NCBI GenBank assembly: GCA_035279385.1
Contig: DATEHZ010000051.1
Coordinates: 1 to 39,586, forward strand
DNA length: 39,586 bases
Origin: DATGJX01 sp035279385
GTDB lineage: Bacteria > Vulcanimicrobiota > Vulcanimicrobiia > Vulcanimicrobiales > Vulcanimicrobiaceae
Direction: 5' to 3'
The notes under the pieces are model-generated. The model had not been told where the DNA came from. It was given only the letters and a program-made list of their open reading frames with translations, and ran no database searches. Positions within the stretch are counted from its first letter, which is position 1. The number at the start of each line of letters is the position of its first letter. The translations under genes and the position numbers were made by a program. Below, one piece after another: positions 23,680 to 31,070 of this stretch.

Positions 23680-26259
23680 ATGGGCGCGGGCGACGAGTTT
23701 CTCCGCGAACCGCTCATTCGCCGGTTGACATCGCGCGACGTGAGATTTGTTGCGCTTTTTGCCGCCGCAGGGTACGGCAAGAGTACGCTGGCGCGTCAGT
23801 ATGCGTCAGAATTCGCGAACGTCGTCGTGTGCGACTTTCGCGGAGCACAATCGCTGCGCGACGTCGCTCAACGCATTGCACTCGCACTGGCGCCTAATCC
23901 CGAGACGGCTTTTCAAGCGGCGGCACCGGTCGACGCCGATCCCGCAATCTTTTTCGATTTTGCACGGCAGCTCTGGACGCAGATACCCGGCGTGCCGCTA
24001 GTCATCTTCGAGAACGCCGAAGCACTACGAACGATAGATGGCGCAGAATCAAAGTTCTCCGGCGTCCTAGCCCGGACGCCCGCGGATCGCCGGATCTGCG
24101 TATGCAGCCGCACGCCGCTCGATCTGCACTTTTTGGAATTCGCGCTTCCGCACGAGGTCGTCATCATAGACGAGCGCGACCTCGCGTTCGGCCGGGAAGA
24201 CCTCGCGCGGTTTCTCAGTTCCCAGAGCCAAGATATTGAAACGCTTTACGATCTCACTCGCGGGTGGCCGCTGTGCGTGCGGCTCGTCGCTCGGCTCGCG
24301 GATGCCCGCGGTGTCGAAGCGCTGGTGCGCGAGCTGCGCTCCGTCGACTTCTCGCTGCTCTACGAGTACCTGATCGACAACGTCATCGCGGTCCTGAACC
24401 CGTTGAACCGGTCGGTCGCCACGGCGCTCGCGGCAGCGGATTTAAGCAACGAGGATCTGCGGCGAGTGTTTTGCGAGCGAGCGCAACAAGCGATAGAATT
24501 CGCCCGGACCAGTCCGTTCATCAGCGAGCAGCAAAATGTGTGGACGATCCACCCGCTGATTCGAGGATCGATCCAGCGCTCTTACGCTGAGGAGACTTCG
24601 AGCATATTACGGATCGCCGCCAAAGCGGCGATGGAAGAAGACCCCGTACGCGCGGCGGTACTCTACGCACAAGCCTCCGATTTTGAGTCTGCCGCTCGAG
24701 CTTTGGAACGTCAGGCGATGGCGTATGTTTCCGAAGGAGGCAATCCGGACTTCGCGATCGTGCTGCAACGGCTTCCCTCTGAAGTTCTACTCAGGCATCC
24801 TCGGCTCTTCGCGAGCGCGATGACCTTTGCAGGTCTCGGCATCTCAAATGAGGAGCGCTATCGTACCGCTTATGCAATACGCCAGCAATTCGACGGCTCG
24901 GAAGACGAAACGACGCGCGTCTCCATCGACGTGACGATCGCAAATGCCCTCGCGAATCTTGGGCGGCATGAAGAGGCGTGCGAATATATCGCCCGATTTT
25001 CCGACGCCCCAACCGTGGCGGGCAAGATCCTGTACCACATGCTTTACGGCGCGATACTGGCGCGCATGGGACGTTACGTCGAAGCGATGACGCATTGGGA
25101 GCCGCTCAAGCGCCTAGCATGCGATGCGCCGAGCACGCTCGCGTTCGGGACCAATGAAATCGCCGTTCGAGCGGCTCGCAGCCGCGGCGACTTTGCTGCC
25201 GAGCGAGAATACCACTCGTTCGCATTATCGAATGCACGCAAATCCAAGAACCCGACGGCGCACGTGCTGACGATCATCGAAGGCGTCTTTGGCGCGTGGT
25301 TCCAAGGTGACGAAACGGCCTTCTCTTCGCTGGCCGCCGAACTGCGGGAACTGCGATACCCCAGCATCATGCCGGGGACGCGCCTGCTGCGCTCGTGTGT
25401 CGACGGAGACTTGCGGGATCTTGCACCGGACATCGCCCGCCCGCAGGTGCACGCCTATGCATACTTACTGGCTCTTCGCATCGCACGCGGTGACTCGCAG
25501 CGGCAGATCGCCGCAATGGCATGCGACGCCGCCGATAGCGCAAACGAGCCGTTTCTCCAGTGTATCAGCCGGGTGGCGCTGGCCTTGGCCGATCCGGCGG
25601 CATATCACCGCGCTATCGCAGAGGCGCGGACCTTCGCGGCGCGAGTGGAGTCGAACGCGTTGCATGATGCGATCGAAGATCTTCTCGCAGGACGAACTCC
25701 CGAGATGTTTGCTGCGGTTGCCGCCGGCATCACGGATGTCGCCGTGCACGACGACGATCGCTACCGTCTCGTGCTGCTGGAACGAGCGCTTTTTCTCGGC
25801 AGAACACGCGCGAACGTCTCGAAGCGAGAATTCGAACTGCTTGCCTACCTCGCATATTGCGATCGCGAAGTCGGGCGAGACGAACTTGCTGAGGTTTTTG
25901 CGCCGCTCGCGTCGTCCACGGACGCCGATCATCTCATTCGCGTAACCGTATCTCGCATTCGAAAAAAATTGGGAGAAGAGGCGGTCGCATCGACGCGCAG
26001 CGGGTACGCGCTCGGGGCGAACGTCGACGTGCCGCTGCGGGAGATGCGCCGCCGCGTCGAGCGTTGTGAAATGCGGTCGGCACTGACGGCGGCCGACGCC
26101 GGCAGCCTCGTGCGCGACTCCCATCGAATTCGATTGTACCTGAGCGGACGGCGCTTCGAATACGAATGGAGCGAAGACTTTGACGCGATGCTCGAAGATT
26201 TATGCGCGCGCATGGAGCGGCTTACCGCAAATCATGCTGAAGCGGCGACTACGGCGTGA
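23680..26259 (+). CDS. STAND-type ATPase with C-terminal winged helix, transcriptional regulator
   Basis: An 859-residue protein. The N-terminus has a P-loop with AAGYGKST (K34), and a Walker B-like hydrophobic strand LVIFENAEA near residue 108, then SRTPLDLHF, as in STAND/NB-ARC regulators of the MalT/AfsR type. The middle (about 300-690) is alpha-helical, probably degenerate TPR-like repeats. Residues about 700-785 are an OmpR/PhoB-type winged helix: SKREFELLAYLAY, then VTVSRIRKKLGEE as the recognition helix and RSGYALG as the wing. A short unassigned tail follows. It would be a signal-gated activator. The usual order in AfsR/SARP proteins has the winged helix first; here it is at the C-terminus. 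No ligand is known. It is monocistronic, convergent with a lipoprotein gene with which it overlaps by 11 bases. Confidence 0.82.
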   Translation: MGAGDEFLREPLIRRLTSRDVRFVALFAAAGYGKSTLARQYASEFANVVVCDFRGAQSLRDVAQRIALALAPNPETAFQAAAPVDADPAIFFDFARQLWTQIPGVPLVIFENAEALRTIDGAESKFSGVLARTPADRRICVCSRTPLDLHFLEFALPHEVVIIDERDLAFGREDLARFLSSQSQDIETLYDLTRGWPLCVRLVARLADARGVEALVRELRSVDFSLLYEYLIDNVIAVLNPLNRSVATALAAADLSNEDLRRVFCERAQQAIEFARTSPFISEQQNVWTIHPLIRGSIQRSYAEETSSILRIAAKAAMEEDPVRAAVLYAQASDFESAARALERQAMAYVSEGGNPDFAIVLQRLPSEVLLRHPRLFASAMTFAGLGISNEERYRTAYAIRQQFDGSEDETTRVSIDVTIANALANLGRHEEACEYIARFSDAPTVAGKILYHMLYGAILARMGRYVEAMTHWEPLKRLACDAPSTLAFGTNEIAVRAARSRGDFAAEREYHSFALSNARKSKNPTAHVLTIIEGVFGAWFQGDETAFSSLAAELRELRYPSIMPGTRLLRSCVDGDLRDLAPDIARPQVHAYAYLLALRIARGDSQRQIAAMACDAADSANEPFLQCISRVALALADPAAYHRAIAEARTFAARVESNALHDAIEDLLAGRTPEMFAAVAAGITDVAVHDDDRYRLVLLERALFLGRTRANVSKREFELLAYLAYCDREVGRDELAEVFAPLASSTDADHLIRVTVSRIRKKLGEEAVASTRSGYALGANVDVPLREMRRRVERCEMRSALTAADAGSLVRDSHRIRLYLSGRRFEYEWSEDFDAMLEDLCARMERLTANHAEAATTA

Positions 26260-26689
26260 CGGTGATGGTTGCCGTAGCCGACTGCCCTTTGTCGTCGGTA
26301 ACGGTGACCTGGGCCGTTCCGGCGCCTATCGGGTTAAGCGGAATCCAAGCCGCGTAGAAGTTTTCCTTGAACAAATACTGTGGCGTAACCGATGGCGGCG
26401 GGTTCAGTATCCCTGACGGCGTTACGCTAACTGCATACGTCGAGAACTTTTTCGTGCACGCCTCAAGTGACGGATCGCCGCCGGTCGCGAGGCTCCATGT
26501 CAACGACGTGTACGTGAGTTGCACGCCCCGCACCGTTTCGTTGCAAGGAGCCGAATTGTTCGAAGACGACGTGGTACGTGTCTGTGCAGCGGTCGTTAAC
26601 GCGGGTGCGCCGGTCGATGCGCCGCAACCGGAAACCGCAAGGATGGCGATACTCACTAGGGCGCACAAACCGTCTCGTAAACTCGTCAT
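26249..26689 (-). CDS. Predicted lipoprotein with a C-terminal beta-strand module
   Basis: A 146-residue protein. Residues 1-22 are a lipoprotein signal with lipobox VSGC. A Ser/Thr/Asn-rich stretch follows, then a beta-rich C-terminal part ending in a bacterial Ig-like motif (GTAQVTVTDDKGQSATATITV, about 125-145). It is probably surface or periplasmic. No enzymatic motif. An AGAGG precedes the ATG. It is convergent with the STAND regulator and downstream of a LuxR-type gene on the same strand. Confidence 0.7.
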   Translation of the reverse strand: MTSLRDGLCALVSIAILAVSGCGASTGAPALTTAAQTRTTSSSNNSAPCNETVRGVQLTYTSLTWSLATGGDPSLEACTKKFSTYAVSVTPSGILNPPPSVTPQYLFKENFYAAWIPLNPIGAGTAQVTVTDDKGQSATATITVTP

Positions 26690-26791
26690 TGTGGCAAACC
26701 TCTTTAGCCGGATCTCCAGAGCGATGTAACGTACCTTGATGACGCCACAAACGGGGCCGCACGTCCATACCGCAGGGATGGTATTGTGCTG

Positions 26792-27340
26792 TTATGTCGC
26801 TGACAGGTTCAAGAGCCGGCTAATGAGCTGCGCACGTGTGTTGACGCGTAACTTTGCATGAATGTGCTTGAGATGCTCGCGGGCCGTGTTGCGGCTGATA
26901 TGTAGCCGCTGCGCGATGTGTTGCGCGCTCAACCCTTGTACGAGGAGCTCCGCGATCTCCGCTTCTCGTTCGCTTAAGCCAAAATCCAGCGCAGTTTGCC
27001 GCACGTCCGAGCGAACCTGAAGCCGTTCAAAACTCACGGCTACGCAAATCCCCTCCGGGCCGCGCAACAGCGTTGCCCGCACGACCAGTCCGGGTACGGG
27101 GCAGCACACCGCAGTGGGCGGTTCATCTTGGCGTGACAATCGCACGGCAACCACGTCGTTAACGGCCTCGTCGATTGGCCGCGGCAACCGCTCGTCGCCG
27201 GTCCACTTGACATCGCTGAAGCCGGCGAGGAACGCGCGCAATCCCGGTTCACTGCTGAGGATCGCGCCGTCCGGCGCTAATACCGCTAACTTCGGCGCAA
27301 TGCGGCGGTAGAGCACGGATTCTTTCCGCGAGTCCTCCAT
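26792..27340 (-). CDS. LuxR-family regulator with PAS-like sensor
   Basis: A 182-residue protein. The N-terminal part (about 15-115) reads LAVLAPDGAILSSE and so on, as a single PAS-like sensory fold. The C-terminus is a GerE/LuxR helix-turn-helix (about 122-178): LSEREAEIAELLVQGLS, then AQHIAQRLHISRNTAREH and a final helix ending QLISRLLNL. It resembles the neighbouring genes at 27461 and 27843, so the three are paralogues. ATG 27340 was chosen because the domain begins directly after it; the open frame upstream runs antisense through the divergent gene. The signal is not known. Confidence 0.85.
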   Translation of the reverse strand: MEDSRKESVLYRRIAPKLAVLAPDGAILSSEPGLRAFLAGFSDVKWTGDERLPRPIDEAVNDVVAVRLSRQDEPPTAVCCPVPGLVVRATLLRGPEGICVAVSFERLQVRSDVRQTALDFGLSEREAEIAELLVQGLSAQHIAQRLHISRNTAREHLKHIHAKLRVNTRAQLISRLLNLSAT

Positions 27341-27460
27341 TTCAATTAGGAACGTAGCGCAACCGCGTAGGCGGCGAAATACCGCCTCGACGGTACTTCG
27401 GTGAATGCCCCGGTTACGGTATGGCAGCCGGGGTGCATCGCAACGTACAGTGAGCCTGAA

Positions 27461-27793
27461 ATGAGCGCCGTAAATGTCACTGACGGTCGCCTTGAAGTGA
27501 TGCAGCGGCTCCTGATCTTGGACGGCGAATACCGAATCATCTCCACGCAGTGTGCGGGGGGCGATGCGATATTCGGATTCAGCACGCAGGCGGCGCGGCT
27601 GCCCGTACCTCTGGAAAGCGCGGTACGGGCCGCAACGAGCACGTGGACCGGCACGCGTCATCCGGAAAGTCTCACCGTACTCGATCGGACGCTGGCGATG
27701 CGCGTGTTTCCGCTTTTGGGCACGGGAGCCCGGACCATCGGCGTGCTTTTCGAGCGCTACCGCTGCAGGGCGGCCGACGCGCTACGGACCTAA
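27461..27793 (+). CDS. PAS-like sensor protein without DNA-binding domain
   Basis: A 110-residue protein. Residues 14-105 match the layout of the sensor halves of the LuxR genes on both sides: LLILDGEYRIIST, then ARLPVPLESAVRAA, then a strand with FPLLGTGARTIGVLFERY. In the paralogues this is followed by a helix-turn-helix; here the frame stops after ADALRT and no such domain can be found downstream in any frame. ATG 27461 was preferred; GTG 27401 is in frame and would add 20 residues. It may bind the same signal and act as a competitor, or it may be a degrading gene. Confidence 0.6.
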   Translation: MSAVNVTDGRLEVMQRLLILDGEYRIISTQCAGGDAIFGFSTQAARLPVPLESAVRAATSTWTGTRHPESLTVLDRTLAMRVFPLLGTGARTIGVLFERYRCRAADALRT

Positions 27794-27795
27794 GC

Positions 27796-27815
27796 GTTTG
27801 TGACGAGTTTGTGAC
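27796..27815. promoter_or_regulatory. Tandem GTTTGTGAC repeat, candidate operator
   Basis: GTTTGTGAC occurs at 27796-27804 and 27807-27815, eleven bases apart (one DNA turn), between the sensor-only gene and the second LuxR gene. A related GTTTGTGGC is on the minus strand at 26744-26752, upstream of the lipoprotein gene. It is a plausible binding site of one of the LuxR proteins. Confidence 0.45.
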
Positions 27816-27842
27816 TGCTGCCGCGCTACACTTTCCATCGAG

Positions 27843-28358
27843 ATGAACGCGCACGAGATTCTCAGGCAACGTCAAGCTCCGTCCTTCGCCGTTCTCAATC
27901 AACGCCTTGACGTCGTCGCCGTCGAGCCGCGATTCTGGACTCTTTGCGCGCAGGCCGGTTCCTGCGACGGGCGCGAACGCTTGCCCGCAGCATTGGAAGA
28001 GGCGCTGCGCAGGCTCATCGCAGCGTGTCCCGAGGGCGGCACGTCGGTGTGCGGATCGCTGTTCGTGCGCGTCATCATATTAGCGGGTGCCGAGGGCGCG
28101 CGAATTGCGGTAGCGCTCGAACGGGCTTCATGCCGGGAGCCGCTGCAGGCCGCGGCGCGACGGTTTCATCTGACTCCGCGGGAGGCCGCGGTGCTCGAAC
28201 TGATTCTTCAAGGACTATGCGCACGGGAGATCGCGGCCCGATTGCAGATAGCTCAGGCAACCGTAGGCGAATACTTCAAACATCTGAGCGCAAAGACCGA
28301 CGCCCACGGCCGCGCGCAAATGATCGCACGCGTTTTGGATTATACCGTGGGCGCCTGA
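27843..28358 (+). CDS. LuxR-family regulator, second paralogue
   Basis: A 171-residue protein with the same design as the one at 26792: an N-terminal PAS-like segment (FAVLNQRLDVVAVEP onward) and a C-terminal LuxR helix-turn-helix (about 112-168) with LTPREAAVLELILQGLCAREIAARL and TVGEYFKHLSAK split over positions 113-153. It starts at ATG 27843 behind the tandem GTTTGTGAC sites, which suggests autoregulation or cross-regulation. Its 3' end is 14 bases from the convergent HAF-repeat gene. Confidence 0.85.
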   Translation: MNAHEILRQRQAPSFAVLNQRLDVVAVEPRFWTLCAQAGSCDGRERLPAALEEALRRLIAACPEGGTSVCGSLFVRVIILAGAEGARIAVALERASCREPLQAAARRFHLTPREAAVLELILQGLCAREIAARLQIAQATVGEYFKHLSAKTDAHGRAQMIARVLDYTVGA

Positions 28359-28372
28359 GCCTTTCGGCTCGA

Positions 28373-29563
28373 TTATGATTGCGGCGTCAGCAAATATGCG
28401 TGTTCGGTGCCGCTGGGGTAACCACCGACGAAGCCCACCCCGACGATGTAGCCGTTACCGCTGATCGCCTCCGCGGTTATGAGCGTCCAATTCGCGCAGC
28501 TCGCCGGCAATAGGCTGTTGAGATCGACCATTTTGCCGTTTGCGTACACGAACGCTCGCGGGTTGACCGGCGGGACGGCGGGAGGACCGATCGTTCCGCC
28601 CGACTGCGAAGAGAAACCGACGATGAGACCCGCGTTGTTGATGCCGAATGCAGCGCTCACCGAGTCGGAATTGCTCGGAAAAAGCGTCCCGAGATCGGTG
28701 GTCGCTCCATTTCGCGACATGAAGGCGTGGAAGTTCGCAATCGAAGGACCGGGGGAGAGACGACCCACGACAGTCCCACTATCGTTAATGCCGAATCCGA
28801 AATCGAGCCATTGCTGGTTCGACGGAGTTACGACCGTCGTGAACGGCGGACAGGTCATGGCTGCCGTGCCGCCCGCTGAAAGGAATTCGTCGCCTGCGGC
28901 AGTGCCGGCGTCGTTGATTGCGCCGGTGCGGAAATAGCCCTGAACGCTCGAGCCGCAGGGATCGCTCGCGCCGCCCTTTCCGTCAAAGAATGTCGGCACT
29001 ATGGTGGTGGCGTTATACGAGAAGCCGGCAATCTTGCCGCTTTCGCTGATGGCAGCCGCTTCCGCGTTGCTTCCCGGTGAAGCGACGCCCGATCCCAAAT
29101 TCTCGACACTCAAGTTGGGGCTCCAAAGCACCGCCGTTTCACCCGTCGCGCCCGCGGAGCCACCCGAAATGACGCCCGCGTTATTGACGTCGTCCGCGAT
29201 CGATTCGAGATCCGAACCGAGCGGCGGAAGTTGCCGCAATGTGCCGTTGCTATACACCCATCCTTGCGGCGGAGCCGTACATGCCGGACACGGCAAGCTT
29301 CCGAGGGGGCTTACGGACGAGTTGAGCACGACGACGCCGTGGTCGTTCACCGCGGACGGCACGAGCCACGGTGAACCGGCTGCCGGTCCGAGATCGGTAA
29401 GCGTATATCCCTTGGGGATGTTGGTTGCCAGGGCCCCGCCGGCCGCCGGACCTCCAACGGATGCGGGCGGTGTAAGCTTCGAACCGCCTGCCCCGCCGCA
29501 GGCGGATACGAGAAAAAGAAGCGCGAGAGATGCAAAGTCCCAGCGCGAGAAACGTGCGTTCAT
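28373..29563 (-). CDS. HAF-repeat lipoprotein
   Basis: A 396-residue protein. A lipoprotein signal ends in VSACGG (about 18-24). The rest is a chain of about six imperfect repeats of the HAF type: a strand such as AFVYANGKMVDLNSLLP, followed by INNAGLIVGFS-like turns, where INDSGTVVG, VNNAGVISG and ISESGKIAG recur. Such repeats probably form a beta-propeller exposed outside the cell. The function of HAF proteins is not known. An AGGAGG lies upstream of the ATG. It is divergent from a small secreted protein across 135 bases that contain a perfect palindrome. Confidence 0.82.
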   Translation of the reverse strand: MNARFSRWDFASLALLFLVSACGGAGGSKLTPPASVGGPAAGGALATNIPKGYTLTDLGPAAGSPWLVPSAVNDHGVVVLNSSVSPLGSLPCPACTAPPQGWVYSNGTLRQLPPLGSDLESIADDVNNAGVISGGSAGATGETAVLWSPNLSVENLGSGVASPGSNAEAAAISESGKIAGFSYNATTIVPTFFDGKGGASDPCGSSVQGYFRTGAINDAGTAAGDEFLSAGGTAAMTCPPFTTVVTPSNQQWLDFGFGINDSGTVVGRLSPGPSIANFHAFMSRNGATTDLGTLFPSNSDSVSAAFGINNAGLIVGFSSQSGGTIGPPAVPPVNPRAFVYANGKMVDLNSLLPASCANWTLITAEAISGNGYIVGVGFVGGYPSGTEHAYLLTPQS

Positions 29564-29613
29564 GGTGGTTTTTGCCTCCTTACGCGTAGCATAGGAAGCA
29601 ATGCGGCCCGGTT

Positions 29614-29635
29614 ATATACCGCGCGGGCGGTATAT
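29614..29635. promoter_or_regulatory. Palindromic candidate operator
   Basis: ATATACCGC (29614-29622) is the exact complement of GCGGTATAT (29627-29635) across GCGG. It sits between the divergent HAF-repeat and small secreted genes and has the size and symmetry of a dimeric repressor site. Confidence 0.5.
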
Positions 29636-29651
29636 TTTGACGCATCGATCC

Positions 29652-29679
29652 TTGCCGCCGGACGCGCGAGTGGTAAAAT
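29652..29679 (+). promoter_or_regulatory. Candidate promoter of the small secreted protein gene
   Basis: TTGCCG (29652-29657), a 16-base spacer and TAAAAT (29674-29679) with an extended TGG in front of the -10. The start codon at 29699 follows a GGAGG. Confidence 0.55.
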
Positions 29680-29698
29680 ATGCCCGGAGGTCGATGGG

Positions 29699-30007
29699 AT
29701 GTTTCATCTGCTGATTGCCGGCTTGGTCCTCATCTCCGGCTCGCAAACAACCACGGCATCGCACACGTTCGGGCACGTGGGGGCTAACGGCGGCGGCGCG
29801 ATCTATCGTGTGAGCGTGCAGACGCAGCACGTTTCAAATCGCCCGCCGGTCAACACCTACGAACAGCAGCAGCGGCAACAGGCGCAGCTTCTCGCGCGCA
29901 CGCAGTACTGCTGGGTCCGGCGCAAGGTCGGCAACGGGTACATGCTCGTCTTCCAGCGTGTCAGCGGCGCCGTGCCGGCGTGCAGCGCCGCGTTCTGGCA
30001 GTTTTAG
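29699..30007 (+). CDS. Small secreted protein, unknown
   Basis: A 102-residue protein. Residues 1-20 are a signal peptide. The mature part has a Gln-rich helix (about 54-66) and two Cys (near residues 71 and 94), which could form a disulfide. CGGAGG precedes the ATG, and a good promoter lies upstream. I recognise no family. It is convergent with the Crp-like gene, whose stop is four bases away. Confidence 0.6.
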   Translation: MFHLLIAGLVLISGSQTTTASHTFGHVGANGGGAIYRVSVQTQHVSNRPPVNTYEQQQRQQAQLLARTQYCWVRRKVGNGYMLVFQRVSGAVPACSAAFWQF

Positions 30008-30011
30008 ATTT

Positions 30012-30959
30012 TTAGACCGGCGGCGCTTGAACGTTTTGCGCGAAAGCTTCGAGGCGTGCGCGATCGATCGCTTTGACGCGTCCGCGATCGAGTTCCACCG
30101 CTCCGGCGTTTTTCAAACGCAGTAACGCGCGCGCGGCCATGTCGCGAACCGTGCCGGCCGCCGCGGCAATTTGCGCCTGCGAGAGATTTTCGACGCCGGG
30201 CAATCCGCGCGTCATGCCGACAGACGCGCGAGCGTAGCCGAGTAAAAACTTCGCAACGCGCTGCAGCACGTGCGCGAACGCGAGGTCGGAAATCGTATCG
30301 ATCGAACGGCGCCGGCCTTGCGATGCGGCGGCGAGAAAACCGAGCGCGAGTTCGGAATCGTTGCGGCACGCATGCAGCACCGCTTCGCCCGGAAGCGTGA
30401 CGATCGTTGCGTCGGTGAGCGCTTCCGCACGCGTGGTCGCGCCGCCCTGATCGAACGCGCCCGAGTCGTTGAGCAAATCGTGCGTGAGACGCTCGCCGAG
30501 CGTGTGCGTTTTGCCGTCCGGCGAGAGCAGCGTGAGAATCACTTTGCCGTGCTTGACGATGCCCATGTACGGCCACATCTCGCCTTCGTCGAAGATCGTC
30601 TCGCCCGCCTTGAATTGGCGTTCGCTCATTTGTCCCGCGAGGTCGCGCGTCGTGTTGCCTTTTGCCGACGCGAACGGCGGCACGTGCTGCAGGAACGCTT
30701 CGCCTTCGGCGTTTTCGTCGATGCGCTCCAGGCGCACCGTCCAGCGGTTCGAGCCCAAGTTGCGCGCGTCCCAAGAAAACTTGCCGGGGCGCAGCTGCGT
30801 CATCTCGTTGCGCAGCGCGCGCGGGTCGGTCTCCTCGTTAATCTCGAGGACCGCTCCCACGGTCAGCTTGTCGAAGGATTCGAGGATCTGCTCGGTCTTG
30901 GTCGCAGGCAAAAGCGAGCGGGCATCAAGAGTAATGGCCGCAGGACGTGTCATAGGCAT
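30012..30959 (-). CDS. DUF2249-Crp/Fnr fusion regulator
   Basis: A 315-residue protein. Residues 8-78 read as a DUF2249 domain (ARSLLPATKTEQILESFD, later ALRNEM and WDARNLG). Residues about 110-225 form a cyclic-nucleotide-binding-like beta-roll (FKAGETIFDEGEMWPYMGIV). Residues about 238-305 form a Crp-type winged helix (LSQAQIAAAAGTVRDMAARAL). DUF2249 occurs with hemerythrin and nitric-oxide-related proteins in other bacteria. The ligand is unclear: the usual Arg-Ser phosphate pocket of cAMP binders is not obvious. It is divergent from thiolase, with an inverted repeat between them. Confidence 0.82.
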   Translation of the reverse strand: MPMTRPAAITLDARSLLPATKTEQILESFDKLTVGAVLEINEETDPRALRNEMTQLRPGKFSWDARNLGSNRWTVRLERIDENAEGEAFLQHVPPFASAKGNTTRDLAGQMSERQFKAGETIFDEGEMWPYMGIVKHGKVILTLLSPDGKTHTLGERLTHDLLNDSGAFDQGGATTRAEALTDATIVTLPGEAVLHACRNDSELALGFLAAASQGRRRSIDTISDLAFAHVLQRVAKFLLGYARASVGMTRGLPGVENLSQAQIAAAAGTVRDMAARALLRLKNAGAVELDRGRVKAIDRARLEAFAQNVQAPPV

Positions 30960-30973
30960 CGCGCCGTTGGTTC

Positions 30974-31021
30974 AGCAGGTCGCTGCGAGAGTCCCGCACG
31001 GCACTCTCGCAGCAACCTGCT
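30974..31021. repeat. Long inverted repeat in the thiolase upstream region
   Basis: GCTGCGAGAGT (30982-30992) pairs with ACTCTCGCAGC (31003-31013) across a 10-base loop, extended after one mismatch by AGCAGGT/ACCTGCT. It lies between the divergent Crp-like and thiolase genes. It has no T-run. It could be an operator, an mRNA leader hairpin or a REP-like element. Confidence 0.75.
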
Positions 31022-31070
31022 CAGCATAGGAGCGGGAAACCCCGCCTGGCCCGGCGATAGTTGTAAACCC

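Noticed and set aside
23680..26259. STAND protein as an anti-phage (Avs-like) defence gene
   Set aside because: It ends in a winged helix rather than a nuclease or other effector and no defence genes are near.
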